Positions 27,803 through 36,118 are shown, counted from the first letter of the stretch. The stretch: 64,000 nt of DNA from Burkholderiales bacterium UBA2463 (GCA_002342295.1 DDPR01000010.1:76239-140238); one strand, 5' to 3'. Numbers and translations are program-made. Notes: generated by a model from the letters alone, not told the origin.

Positions 27803-28840
27803 CTAGTGAACAAAAAGCTCAGCCGGACCAATTGCAAGCTCACCGACCCGAGCCGAGGAGAATCCGTGACGCGCAAACACTTCGTGCACGCGAGGGACCT
27901 CCTGGGGACTGCACGAAACCAAGAGTCCACCACTGGTCTGTGGATCGGTCAACAAGGCGCGATCGACCTCTGAAAACCCGGTGGGCAGATGCACCGCCTG
28001 CCCATAGCCCTCCCAGTTTCGCGAGGATGCGCCAGTGATGAAACCTGCAACAGCAAGCTCTCGCGCCCGACTCAAAAGCGGGACACTCGGCCAATCAAGA
28101 TGAGCCGAAAGGCCCGATCCTCGCGCCATCTCGAGCACGTGCCCCGCAAGACCAAAGCCCGTGATATCCGTGAGCGCGTGCACCCCGCTCAAGCTCGCAA
28201 GATCCGGGCCTGGCGTGTTGAGTGCCGTGCACGAGGCGACCATCTGTTGATAATCGGCGGGCGCCAGAGCCTTTTTCTTGAGAGCCGCCGAATAGACGCC
28301 CACGCCGAGTGGCTTGCCCAAAACCAGTACGTCGCCGGCTTGCCCGTCTGCGTTGCGTCGGACCCGCCCCGGGTGCACCAAGCCCATGGCGACAAGCCCG
28401 TAGATCGCCTCAACCGAATCAATGGTGTGCCCGCCTGCAATGGGAATGCCCGCAGCCATGCAGGCAGCCTGCCCGCCTTCTAGAATTTTTCCGATGGTGG
28501 CAGTCGACAGCACGGAGATGGGCATACCCACCAACGCAAGCGCCATGATGGGCCGACCACCCATGGCGTAGACGTCGGAGATGGCATTGGTCGCTGCGAT
28601 GCGCCCGAAATCGAAGGGGTCATCGACTATGGGCATGAAGAAGTCCGTCGTGGCCACGAGGGCCTGCTCATCATTCAGCCGATACACAGCGGCATCATCC
28701 GCGGTGCCAATCCCCACCAAGAGCTCGGCGGGCATGGCCATGGCGGCCGTACCCCTCAGGATGTCCGCCAAAACGCCAGGAGCAATCTTGCAACCACATC
28801 CGCCCCCATGAGAGAGGGATGTAAGAGAGGGTTCAGACAT
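27803..28840 (-). CDS. selD: Selenide, water dikinase SelD (SenC-type context)
   Basis: Makes selenophosphate from selenide and ATP. The 345 residues have the active-site loop GGGCGCK near the N-terminus (Cys15, Cys17, Lys18), then TTDFFMPIVDDPFDFGRIAA, IAGGHTIDSVEAIYG and the C-terminal LLTDPQTSGGLLVS. Cys, not selenocysteine, is used. It lies between an exported rhodanese and the senB-like gene on the minus strand. No selA, selB, tRNA-Sec or selU gene is seen here, so the local partner is SenB. Confidence 0.95.
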   Translation of the reverse strand: MSEPSLTSLSHGGGCGCKIAPGVLADILRGTAAMAMPAELLVGIGTADDAAVYRLNDEQALVATTDFFMPIVDDPFDFGRIAATNAISDVYAMGGRPIMALALVGMPISVLSTATIGKILEGGQAACMAAGIPIAGGHTIDSVEAIYGLVAMGLVHPGRVRRNADGQAGDVLVLGKPLGVGVYSAALKKKALAPADYQQMVASCTALNTPGPDLASLSGVHALTDITGFGLAGHVLEMARGSGLSAHLDWPSVPLLSRARELAVAGFITGASSRNWEGYGQAVHLPTGFSEVDRALLTDPQTSGGLLVSCSPQEVPRVHEVFARHGFSSARVGELAIGPAELFVH

Positions 28841-28888
28841 GGTGGGGCCCCGCAGGTCAACAGCGAAGCCCTGAGGGTATCAAGCGGG

Positions 28889-29896
28889 CTAGATTCCTGT
28901 CGACTCGCGCAGCTGTCTCCACAAAATCGTGGCGCGAGAGGGCTCGTTGGCCAGGGGTAGACCGGCCTTGCTGTAAGCCACAATCGACTCTGGGTAAAGC
29001 TTTACGCCGGACTGACCTAAAAGCTCAGACAACACAAACCAGTTCGTTGCTGCCCAGTGACCCGTATTGCAGAAGGAGACTGTTGGGTCTTTGGTGATGA
29101 GGCCTGCGGACTGCGCCACAGCACTGAGTTCTGCGGCAGGGAGTAGCTGGCTGCTCTTGGGTCTAAACCACCGCTCTTGATCAAAATGCTCGGCCTTCGG
29201 AATGGTTCCCCAGCGCTGAGCGGCCGCGTGCTTGACGTCGCCCTCAAAAAACTTCGAAGGCCGGCCATCGATGAGTCGGGTCTGGGCACCGGCACCATCG
29301 GGTGCACTCACCAGCGCCTTCACCTCCTCCGTGGTCACCACCTGCGAGCGATCGATCTTGACCGAGGTCTGAGAGGGCGTGGCCCTCACCTCCTCGGTCG
29401 AGAGGGGCTGCTTGGCATCCACCCAGGCCTTCAGGCCACCGTCGAGGATGGAGAGCTGCTTAAAGCCAGCGACCTTGAGTGTCCAATAGACTCGAGCCGC
29501 CGCACCAAACTCGGTTGCGTCTCGGCCAGAATGCACAACCACGATGGGGTCTTGTGTCTGAAGTCCCAGTCGCTGAACCACCTCCGAGAGCTTGGCGTCG
29601 GAGATGAGGGCCCCGGGGTTGTCCTTGGGGCCCCGAAAGGCCGAATACGGAGCAGACAGCGCACCTGCAATATGCCCCGCGGAGTAGGTCGGAACTTTCT
29701 TCTCGCCCTCAACAGGCTCTCGAATATCTAAAACCTTCACGGCAGACTTGAGCTCCGCCAGCTGCTGCACAGAGAGAACAGGGCCCAACCTGGCCGGCGC
29801 ATTGGCGAGGGCCGGTGAGGCCAGATGCCCACAAGCCAGCAGCCCCAGCGCAAAGGCAGACTGTTGAAGAAATCGGCGTTTGTTGGCAACCAGCAT
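28889..29896 (-). CDS. Exported two-domain rhodanese (sulfurtransferase)
   Basis: A 335-residue tandem rhodanese with an N-terminal signal (KRRFLQQSAFALGLLACGHL), so it probably acts in the periplasm; LLAC could be a weak lipobox, and KRRFLQ a weak Tat motif. The first domain carries VLDIREPVEG; the second has the active-site Cys in FCNTGHWAATNW. Known relatives move sulfur from thiosulfate or mercaptopyruvate. AGGAG lies 7 bases before the ATG. It precedes selD by 48 bases on the same strand; a role in selenium supply is possible but its export argues against a direct hand-over to cytoplasmic SelD. Confidence 0.85.
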   Translation of the reverse strand: MLVANKRRFLQQSAFALGLLACGHLASPALANAPARLGPVLSVQQLAELKSAVKVLDIREPVEGEKKVPTYSAGHIAGALSAPYSAFRGPKDNPGALISDAKLSEVVQRLGLQTQDPIVVVHSGRDATEFGAAARVYWTLKVAGFKQLSILDGGLKAWVDAKQPLSTEEVRATPSQTSVKIDRSQVVTTEEVKALVSAPDGAGAQTRLIDGRPSKFFEGDVKHAAAQRWGTIPKAEHFDQERWFRPKSSQLLPAAELSAVAQSAGLITKDPTVSFCNTGHWAATNWFVLSELLGQSGVKLYPESIVAYSKAGLPLANEPSRATILWRQLRESTGI

Positions 29897-29949
29897 GGCG
29901 CAGCTCCTAAAAAAATGAATCGCAACCCATTCGCGACGAGCGCGAACTC

Positions 29950-29969
29950 TAGTCCATCAGAGAGGACTA
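29950..29969. promoter_or_regulatory. Inverted repeat between putative promoter boxes of the rhodanese gene
   Basis: TAGTCC, 8 bases, GGACTA is a perfect 6-base inverted repeat in the 124-base gap between fpr and the rhodanese gene. On the minus strand it lies between a TTGAGA and a TAGAGT with 18-base spacing. It could be an operator or a small RNA hairpin. Weak support. Confidence 0.3.
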
Positions 29970-30020
29970 TCTCAACAACCGATGGCCTAATGCTTAGAAA
30001 AAAAAGAGATAAGGCCCGCT

Positions 30021-30797
30021 CTAGCGCTCCACAAAGGCGCGCTCAATCACATAGTCACCCGGCTGCCCAAGTCCTGGCGAAACCAGAAATCCTCGCGAAT
30101 CCAGCATCGCGGCTGTCTCCTTAAGCATGCTGGGGCTCCCGCAGATCATCGCTCGGTCACCCTCGGCATCGAGAGGTGGCAGGCCAATGTCATCAAACAG
30201 TCTGCCCGTCTCGATGGCCGTCGTGAGTCGCCCAGTGTGCTTGAAGGCCTCGCGCGTCACGGTTGGGTAATAGATCAGTTGTTCGCGCACCATATCGCCC
30301 AAAAACTCATGCGCAGGCAACTCGGTGCGAAGGTAGTCGCCGTAAGCTAACTCACTCACCGTCCGCACGCCGTGGATCAGGACCACCTTCTCAAAACGCT
30401 CATAGGTATCGGGGTCTCTGACAATGCTCATAAAGGGCGCAAGACCAGTGCCCGTGGAGAAAAGATAGAGGTGTCGTCCTGGCCGCAGATCGTCAATGAC
30501 CAGTGTGCCGGTGGCCTTCTCTCCCACCAAGAGCAGATCGCCCACCTTGACGTGCTGAAGTCGCGAGGTGAGTGGGCCATCAGGAACCTTAATCGACAGG
30601 AACTCGAGGTGCTCCTCATAGTTCGCACTCACAACGCTGTAGGCGCGCATGAGGGGTCGGCCCTCCACCTCAAGCCCAATCATCACAAAGTGTCCGTTAC
30701 GAAATCGAAAACTCGAGTCGCGTGTGGTCTTGAAAGAGAAGAGACTCTCATTCCAGTGCATCACCTCGGTGATCGTCTCTTGCCTGTGCTTGGCCAT
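30021..30797 (-). CDS. fpr: Ferredoxin-NADP+ reductase
   Basis: FAD enzyme passing electrons between NADPH and ferredoxin or flavodoxin. The 258 residues match bacterial Fpr length. RAYSVVSANY is the FAD-binding RxYS motif, LFSTGTGLAPFMSIVRD the NADP-pyrophosphate loop, and the protein ends AFVER, the C-terminal aromatic form seen in bacterial Fpr. A good AGGAGAG ribosome-binding site overlaps the end of the preceding hydrolase gene, which is 6 bases upstream, so the two are co-transcribed. Confidence 0.94.
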   Translation of the reverse strand: MAKHRQETITEVMHWNESLFSFKTTRDSSFRFRNGHFVMIGLEVEGRPLMRAYSVVSANYEEHLEFLSIKVPDGPLTSRLQHVKVGDLLLVGEKATGTLVIDDLRPGRHLYLFSTGTGLAPFMSIVRDPDTYERFEKVVLIHGVRTVSELAYGDYLRTELPAHEFLGDMVREQLIYYPTVTREAFKHTGRLTTAIETGRLFDDIGLPPLDAEGDRAMICGSPSMLKETAAMLDSRGFLVSPGLGQPGDYVIERAFVER

Positions 30798-30803
30798 GCC
30801 GAC

Positions 30804-31436
30804 TTACTCTCCTACAAACGGGTTGCTCCGGCGCTCCTCGCCGAAGGTGCTCATGGGGCCGTGCCCCGGTACAAAGCGAATGTCATCGCCCAGAGGAAAA
30901 AGACGCGATCGAATGGAATGAATCAAATCTGCATGATTTCCGCGTGGGAAGTCCGTCCGCCCAATCGAGCCAGCAAAAAGCACATCACCCACCAGAGCGA
31001 GTCGATCACCAAGGTGAACAAAGACCACATGCCCAGGGGTATGGCCGGGACAGTGAATCACCTCCAAGGCCTGCTCGCCCACCATCACAGTGTCTCCATC
31101 CTCCAGCCAGCGGTCGGGGGTGAACGCCTCAAGCCTTGGGAATCCGAACATCTGGCCCTGAACCGGTAACTGGTCAATCCAGAAGGCATCGGCCCGCTGA
31201 GGTCCCTCAATGGGAATGCCAAGCCTGTCTGCGAGGTGCTTTGCCTCCCCGCAATGATCGATATGTCCATGGGTGAGCAGAATCTTCTCAACCCGAAGGC
31301 CCGAGGCTCGAGCCACCGCCTCAAGGTGATCAATATCTCCCCCGGGATCGACAAAGGCCGCACGACCCGTGACGGGGCAGCTCACAAACGAGCAGTTTTG
31401 CTCAAACGGGGTAACCGGAATGACCTCAAAGTCCAT
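30804..31436 (-). CDS. Metallo-beta-lactamase-fold hydrolase (YcbL/glyoxalase II-like)
   Basis: A 210-residue MBL-fold protein. The metal-binding THGHIDHCG motif (HxHxDH) and the later CPGHTPGH and VLFAGSIGRTDFPRGN segments put it in the glyoxalase II-like YcbL group, which hydrolyses thioesters such as S-lactoylglutathione. The exact substrate is uncertain. It lies 10 bases after the DUF2237 gene and 6 bases before fpr on the minus strand. Confidence 0.88.
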   Translation of the reverse strand: MDFEVIPVTPFEQNCSFVSCPVTGRAAFVDPGGDIDHLEAVARASGLRVEKILLTHGHIDHCGEAKHLADRLGIPIEGPQRADAFWIDQLPVQGQMFGFPRLEAFTPDRWLEDGDTVMVGEQALEVIHCPGHTPGHVVFVHLGDRLALVGDVLFAGSIGRTDFPRGNHADLIHSIRSRLFPLGDDIRFVPGHGPMSTFGEERRSNPFVGE

Positions 31437-31446
31437 GCAGAGAGGC

Positions 31447-31824
31447 CTAGCTCAGGTGCAGGGCGTGGTACTCCAAGTCGGACAAGGCAACCACTTCGAG
31501 CGTGCGCTCATGAGTGGCCTCGAGCACCACTGGCGGCGCAACGCCGGCCTCGGCAGCCTCACGCCATCGACCCGCACAGACACACCATCGATCGCCCGCC
31601 TTGAGGCCGGGGAAGCGAAACTCGGGGCGCGGCGTCACGAGGTCATTGCCATGATCAACGGAGAAATTCAGAAACACGTCGGTCATCACCGCGCACACAG
31701 TGTGACGACCAAAATCCTCAGCGCTGGTATGACAGCAGCCGTCGCGGAAAAAGCCCGTGAGGGGGTCAAAGCTACAGGGCTGGAGCTTGCCACCGAGGAC
31801 GTTTTTGGATTGAGAGGTAGACAC
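31447..31824 (-). CDS. DUF2237 family protein
   Basis: A 125-residue protein with the family pattern NVLGGKLQPCSFDPLTGFFR, then DGCCHT, HTVCAVMTDVFL and the tail region GDRWCVCAGRW. The several conserved cysteines and glycines suggest a metal or redox site, but no function is established. It is the first gene of the minus-strand run down to senB and is divergent from pdxH with a 98-base gap. Confidence 0.88.
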   Translation of the reverse strand: MSTSQSKNVLGGKLQPCSFDPLTGFFRDGCCHTSAEDFGRHTVCAVMTDVFLNFSVDHGNDLVTPRPEFRFPGLKAGDRWCVCAGRWREAAEAGVAPPVVLEATHERTLEVVALSDLEYHALHLS

Positions 31825-31922
31825 GCCTCTAGTTTAGGCGAGTTCGCCTGAGGATTCTGACTTTGCAGTCTGTCCCCTAGAATGAACCATCGCCCCAGAG
31901 GCTAGATCACGAGCGCCCCCCG

Positions 31923-32567
31923 ATGAGCGAATCGGCTTTGAGTCTTCGCAAGGAATACAGCCAGGCTTCACTGGACGCCAGCGATGTCGATCGTGACCCC
32001 ACAACCCAACTCGCTCACTGGCTCGAACAGGCACTCAAGGCGGGGCTTGCAGAGCCCAACGCCATGTCACTGTCCACCATCGAACCCACCGGGCGGCCGC
32101 GGTCCCGCGTGGTGCTGCTGCGAGGACTCGACGAGCTGGGTCTGCGCTTTTTCACCAACTTTGAGTCCAGCAAGGGGCTTGCGCTGGCGGCCAACCCCTG
32201 GGCATGCCTGCTCTTTTTTTGGCCAGAGTTGGAGCGTCAGGTGCGAATTGAGGGGTGCGTTTCAAAGGTATCCCCCGAGATCTCCAATGACTACTTCCAG
32301 TCGCGCCCGCTCGGCAGTCGCCTCGGCGCCTGGGCCTCGCCCCAGAGTCAGGTCATCCCCGACCGCAGCTGGCTCGAGAGCCGCCAGAAAGAGATGACCG
32401 AGCGCCTGGGTGCCTCGCCCTCGCGACCAGATCATTGGGGCGGCTACTGCCTGAAGCCCGACCTTTTTGAGTTTTGGCAGGGGCGGCCGTCCCGTCTGCA
32501 CGACCGCATTCAGTTTCGACGACCCCTCGGCCAGTCCGAGTGGGAGATTGCTCGCCTCGCCCCTTAA
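31923..32567 (+). CDS. pdxH: Pyridoxamine 5'-phosphate oxidase PdxH
   Basis: FMN oxidase completing pyridoxal 5'-phosphate synthesis or salvage. The 214 residues are of normal length. FMN/substrate-binding features visible are GRPRSRVVLLRGLDELGLRFFTN, SRLGAWASPQSQ and the C-terminal PDLFEFWQGRPSRLHDR with the conserved Trp/Arg. It is a lone plus-strand gene; its stop overlaps the convergent HIT-GNAT stop by 4 bases. Confidence 0.95.
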   Translation: MSESALSLRKEYSQASLDASDVDRDPTTQLAHWLEQALKAGLAEPNAMSLSTIEPTGRPRSRVVLLRGLDELGLRFFTNFESSKGLALAANPWACLLFFWPELERQVRIEGCVSKVSPEISNDYFQSRPLGSRLGAWASPQSQVIPDRSWLESRQKEMTERLGASPSRPDHWGGYCLKPDLFEFWQGRPSRLHDRIQFRRPLGQSEWEIARLAP

Positions 32568-33358
32568 GTCTCATCCTGTAGGCACATGAGCCGGTGCGCC
32601 ATGCCACACTCATCGAAGTCAGACCCCACGGCCACGAATCCCGCCCTTTCATAAAAAGCGATGGCGTGGACCTGGGCATGCAGGTAGAAAGCACGTAGTC
32701 CAAGACGACGACCCTCGTGAAGCAGGGCATTGAGAACCTCGCGCCCCAAGCCCTCTCGACGATGCGCAGCCAACACGGCCATTCGACCCAGACGGCCATC
32801 GGGCATGAGACGGCCGGTGGCAAGTACCTCGTCTTCGTGCGTCACCGTGACATGTCGGCAATAGGCATCGGCCTGCTCCCACTCGTCCGCTGCAGGCACC
32901 CCCTGCTCTCGGACAAACACCACCTCTCGAACGATCCGTGCCTCGTTTTGGAGGCTCATCCAATCACCCACTCGCAGCGTTCTTCCCTGCGGCAAGCCAC
33001 GCGCCTGAACGGGAGAGCTGGGAGCCCAGATCGGATTGGGCCACCAAGGATCTGTCTTCCAACGAGCCATCACATGCCAATGCAGATGGGGAACCTGGTT
33101 CCCAAAGCTCGCCAGATTAATCTTGTCGGGGTTTAGGTCCCGGCGAAGCTGGGCCTCGACTTGAAGAACCGCCTGCATCATTGATCGCGCATCGTCCTCG
33201 CTGAGATCGCTCATCTCTGCCACATGAGCCTTCCAGATCACTCGCCAGAAACCTGGCAGCTGTGCATCAGTGACCTGAATCACGCATAGACGCTCGTCCT
33301 CCCACACTCGATCCCCGACAGGGTCGCCTTGAAGAAACTCACAGAGAGGGCAGTTCAT
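32564..33358 (-). CDS. HIT domain-GNAT acetyltransferase fusion protein
   Basis: A single 264-residue frame joins two enzymes. Residues 1-125 are a HIT hydrolase: MNCPLCEFL with a CxxC near the start and the HIT triad HLHWHV at 91-96. Residues 135-264 are a GNAT acetyltransferase of the ElaA-like kind: FVREQGVPAADEW, GRLMPDGRLGRMAVLAAHRR, the acetyl-CoA loop RREGLG (200-205) and FYLHAQ...FYERAGF. The start at 33358 forms an ATGA overlap with the stop of the upstream permease gene. The frame is open even further upstream in that gene but those codons are not HIT-like. Substrates are unknown; HIT proteins usually cut nucleotide phosphoramidates or dinucleotides. Confidence 0.85.
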   Translation of the reverse strand: MNCPLCEFLQGDPVGDRVWEDERLCVIQVTDAQLPGFWRVIWKAHVAEMSDLSEDDARSMMQAVLQVEAQLRRDLNPDKINLASFGNQVPHLHWHVMARWKTDPWWPNPIWAPSSPVQARGLPQGRTLRVGDWMSLQNEARIVREVVFVREQGVPAADEWEQADAYCRHVTVTHEDEVLATGRLMPDGRLGRMAVLAAHRREGLGREVLNALLHEGRRLGLRAFYLHAQVHAIAFYERAGFVAVGSDFDECGMAHRLMCLQDET

Positions 33359-34203
33359 TGGGGTGAGCCTCTCGGCGGGCGACCCCCTGCCGAGGATCTG
33401 CGTGCATAGAGCAGTGCCATCCCCACCATGACCAAGCCCAAGGCCCCCATCCAGTGCTGAGCCCAGGACCCCCAGAGGTCTTCGCGAGTCAGAAGCTCTT
33501 GCAAAGCAACCAACAAAAAGGCTCCCAAGAGGGGAGACCACCAATGCCTGCGGCCACCCAGAAGAACGGCCAGGAGTGCCATTCCGGAGACCTGCCACGA
33601 CAACAGCGAGGGACTGGCAAACCCGAATCGACAGGCATGCACCAGGCCGGCCAAACCCGCAAGCAGGGCTGAAAACACGTAGGCTGTGAGCTGCACCCTC
33701 AGAACCGAATAGCCCAGGCTTGTGGCGCGATCCTCGTGCTGATGCACCGCGCAGAGCACCCGCCCAAAAGGAGAGTGAACCAGACGCCATGTGCTCAAGA
33801 ATCCAATCACAGCCAGAGCCAGAAAGAGCCAAGGTGTATTGGGCAGAGACGTCGATGCGTAGATGCCGTCGGAGCTGCCCACCCACCCGGTGTCCTGCGC
33901 CACCACAAAAAGCATCTGCGCAAAGGCGAGTGTCGCCATCAAGAAGAAGAGGCCTCGGCTTCGCAACACCAAGAGGCCCGTTATCAAGGCAAACAAAGCA
34001 CACAGAAGAAGCGCTAGAGCGAAGGCGAGCCAGAAGGACGGCACCCAAGGGCTCAGAAGAATGAGGCTGTAGGTCGCAAGCCCATAGAAGGCCGCGTGCC
34101 CCAGACTCACCAGACCGAGTTGGGCAATGAGAAGCCATATGCTCAACGCAAGCAGAGACATCTCCAGACACTGAGCAAGCAGGTCCAAAGAGAAGGCCAT
34201 CAT
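33355..34203 (-). CDS. LivM-type ABC transporter permease (orphan)
   Basis: Hydrophobic 282-residue protein with about eight helices and LivM features: LSIWLLIAQLGLVSLGHAAFYGL and LVLRSRGLFFLMATLAFAQML in place of the usual LRGDYLAIVTL. The coupling region is SLGYSVLRVQLTAYVFSALLAG. It is more divergent than the LivM at 23.4-24.4 kb. The start at 34203 overlaps the LivH-like stop by 4 bases; a longer frame to 34287 lies inside that gene. No ATPase or binding protein is adjacent. Confidence 0.82.
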   Translation of the reverse strand: MMAFSLDLLAQCLEMSLLALSIWLLIAQLGLVSLGHAAFYGLATYSLILLSPWVPSFWLAFALALLLCALFALITGLLVLRSRGLFFLMATLAFAQMLFVVAQDTGWVGSSDGIYASTSLPNTPWLFLALAVIGFLSTWRLVHSPFGRVLCAVHQHEDRATSLGYSVLRVQLTAYVFSALLAGLAGLVHACRFGFASPSLLSWQVSGMALLAVLLGGRRHWWSPLLGAFLLVALQELLTREDLWGSWAQHWMGALGLVMVGMALLYARRSSAGGRPPRGSPQ

Positions 34204-35057
34204 CTCGTGAAAAGCCCCTGAGGTCGCAGTGCGAGCGCGAGTGCCATGGTCGCGTAAATGGCCAGACCCGCCGCACCCGAAAGCCACAGGTGACTCAGGG
34301 TGTCGACCAAACCCACCAAGAGCGAGGCGATGAGACAGCCGCGCACAGAGCCGAGGCCCCCGAGAATCACCACCACCAGGCTCGCCATCAGAGCCGGGCC
34401 GCTCTGATGAGGCGACAAGGTGGTCATGGGTGCAGCAAGGAGTCCAGCCAGCATCGCCAGAAGCGCTCCCAAGGCGAACACTTGAGCGCAGAGGCGCTGC
34501 GGACAGATCCCAAAGGCCGAGAGGAGGCTTCGATTCTCCGCCATGGCGGCGACCTGCACACCAAAGCGCGTGCGGCCGAGGAGGAAAAATAGTCCGGCTG
34601 CAATGCCTGCGCTCAGTCCGCAGACAGCGAGACGATAGCGTGGGTACATGAGGCCATCAGACAGAGGAATGCCACCACCAAGCCACACTGGAATGGGTAC
34701 GCCCAGAACATCGTTACCCCAGATGAGCGCGCGCGCCTCCTCGAAGACCAGAATTAAACCGAAGGTGAGCAACACCTGCTCGAGGGGATGGGCCCTCACC
34801 AGCGGCCGAAACAGAGCGCCCTCGAGCAACAGGCCCGTCGCCAACGCAAGGGGGCAGATGAGCGCTGCGCTCCAAAGAAGACTGTCGGTGAGACCCAGAA
34901 GGCTCAGACCCAGGTAACCACCCAGAGCATATAAAGCACCATGGGCGAGATTAATCACTCGCATCGCACCCAAGACGAGGGTCAGGCCGCTGGCGATGAG
35001 AAAAATCTGAAGCCCCGTCTGCAGGGCATGAAGGGCTTGAATGAGGATGAGGCTCAT
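34200..35057 (-). CDS. LivH-type ABC transporter permease (orphan)
   Basis: Hydrophobic 285-residue protein with the LivH signatures LIASGLTLVLGAMRVINLAHGALY near the N-terminus and VVVILGGLGSVRGCLIASL near the C-terminus. The ATG at 35057 overlaps the sua5 stop by one base; a GTG one codon earlier is possible. With the next gene it forms a permease pair inserted between sua5 and the HIT-GNAT gene. Branched-chain amino acids, urea or short amides are all family substrates; which applies here is unknown. Confidence 0.82.
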   Translation of the reverse strand: MSLILIQALHALQTGLQIFLIASGLTLVLGAMRVINLAHGALYALGGYLGLSLLGLTDSLLWSAALICPLALATGLLLEGALFRPLVRAHPLEQVLLTFGLILVFEEARALIWGNDVLGVPIPVWLGGGIPLSDGLMYPRYRLAVCGLSAGIAAGLFFLLGRTRFGVQVAAMAENRSLLSAFGICPQRLCAQVFALGALLAMLAGLLAAPMTTLSPHQSGPALMASLVVVILGGLGSVRGCLIASLLVGLVDTLSHLWLSGAAGLAIYATMALALALRPQGLFTR

Positions 35058-36118
35058 CACATCGCGTTGGGGCTCAGCCGGGTGTCACCGCCATACGCAG
35101 CTCGACGCAATCGATCACGCACGGCCTCCCACTCGGGCTCATTGGGGGGCGACTCAAGAAAAAGTGCGTCAAAGCCCTTGGAGTCCCAGTCATGCAAACG
35201 CGCGTAGAGCGCCTGGCCATAGGCCTGCGGGTCCCTGGGCGCGAGACCCTGAGACAGGAGGCTGCCGTGCTCCGGAAGCAGACGAAAGACCCAGGCATAG
35301 AGCTTGATCTGAGGATTTCTCGCAAGCTCAGCATGCACGCGCGCCCAGAGCGCTTCGTGATCGAGAACCAACAAAGGCGTGCGCGGAGCGTAGTGTGATT
35401 CGTGGCTGCCAGAGACTCGAGGCCTTGACTCGCGCTCAGCGACCGAATCTTCAGGCGCCAAGGCAAGCAGACGTGCAATCGCCTGCCGGGGGACCCCGCC
35501 CGGACGAAGAATGCGCACTGGACTCACGGTGCAATCCACAATCGTGCTCTCAAGACCTACGCTGCACGGCCCGCCATCGAGCACAAGGTCTTCGGGTCCA
35601 AGGCGCGCCTTAAGGCCTTGGGTCACATCGAGTGCACGGGTGGGGCTGAGCGCTCCAAATACATTCGCAGAGGGTGCGGCCACGGCACCGCTGCCAACCC
35701 TCGCAAAGGCTTGCAAAAGGGCAAGTGCTACAGGGTGTGCGGGCACTCGCAGCCCCACAGTATCTTGCCCCCCCGTCACCGAATCCGGCACTCGAGGCGA
35801 CCGTCTCACGACGAGGGTGAGTGGTCCCGGCCAGAATGCTCGAGCGAGGATCTGCGCAGACTCGGGCCATTCTCTCGCGAGGGCCTCTGCGGCCTGCGAG
35901 CTCGCTACATGGACGATGAGAGGATGGTCGGGAGGCCGCCCCTTCACGAAGAAGACGCGACCAACAGCCTTCGTCGACAGCGCGTCGGCACCCAAACCAT
36001 AGACCGTCTCTGTTGGAAAGGCCACGAGATGCCCTTGGGCAAGCGCATCTGCAGCGAGTGCGATGGCCTGCGCGTCTGCTGCAAGCGGGGACTGAAACTG
36101 GTTCCCGCCCGTCATCAC
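35057..36118 (-). CDS. tsaC: L-threonylcarbamoyladenylate synthase (Sua5/TsaC)
   Basis: Makes threonylcarbamoyl-AMP for the t6A modification of tRNAs reading ANN codons. The 353 residues are the long Sua5 form: a YrdC domain (LVAFPTETVYGLGADA, KGRPPDHPLIVH, VAAPSANVFGALSPT, about 1-210) plus a C-terminal Sua5 domain containing SGSHESHYAPRTPL. Start is GTG at 36118 or ATG at 36115. It follows purK with no gap on the same strand. Confidence 0.94.
   Translation of the reverse strand: MMTGGNQFQSPLAADAQAIALAADALAQGHLVAFPTETVYGLGADALSTKAVGRVFFVKGRPPDHPLIVHVASSQAAEALAREWPESAQILARAFWPGPLTLVVRRSPRVPDSVTGGQDTVGLRVPAHPVALALLQAFARVGSGAVAAPSANVFGALSPTRALDVTQGLKARLGPEDLVLDGGPCSVGLESTIVDCTVSPVRILRPGGVPRQAIARLLALAPEDSVAERESRPRVSGSHESHYAPRTPLLVLDHEALWARVHAELARNPQIKLYAWVFRLLPEHGSLLSQGLAPRDPQAYGQALYARLHDWDSKGFDALFLESPPNEPEWEAVRDRLRRAAYGGDTRLSPNAM

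Noticed and set aside
32564..34276. A single 570-codon minus-strand frame that appears to join a membrane-like N-terminus to HIT-GNAT.
   Set aside because: The first 306 codons are antisense-frame reading through the LivM-like gene and lack any protein pattern; HIT begins at 33358 with an ATGA overlap.
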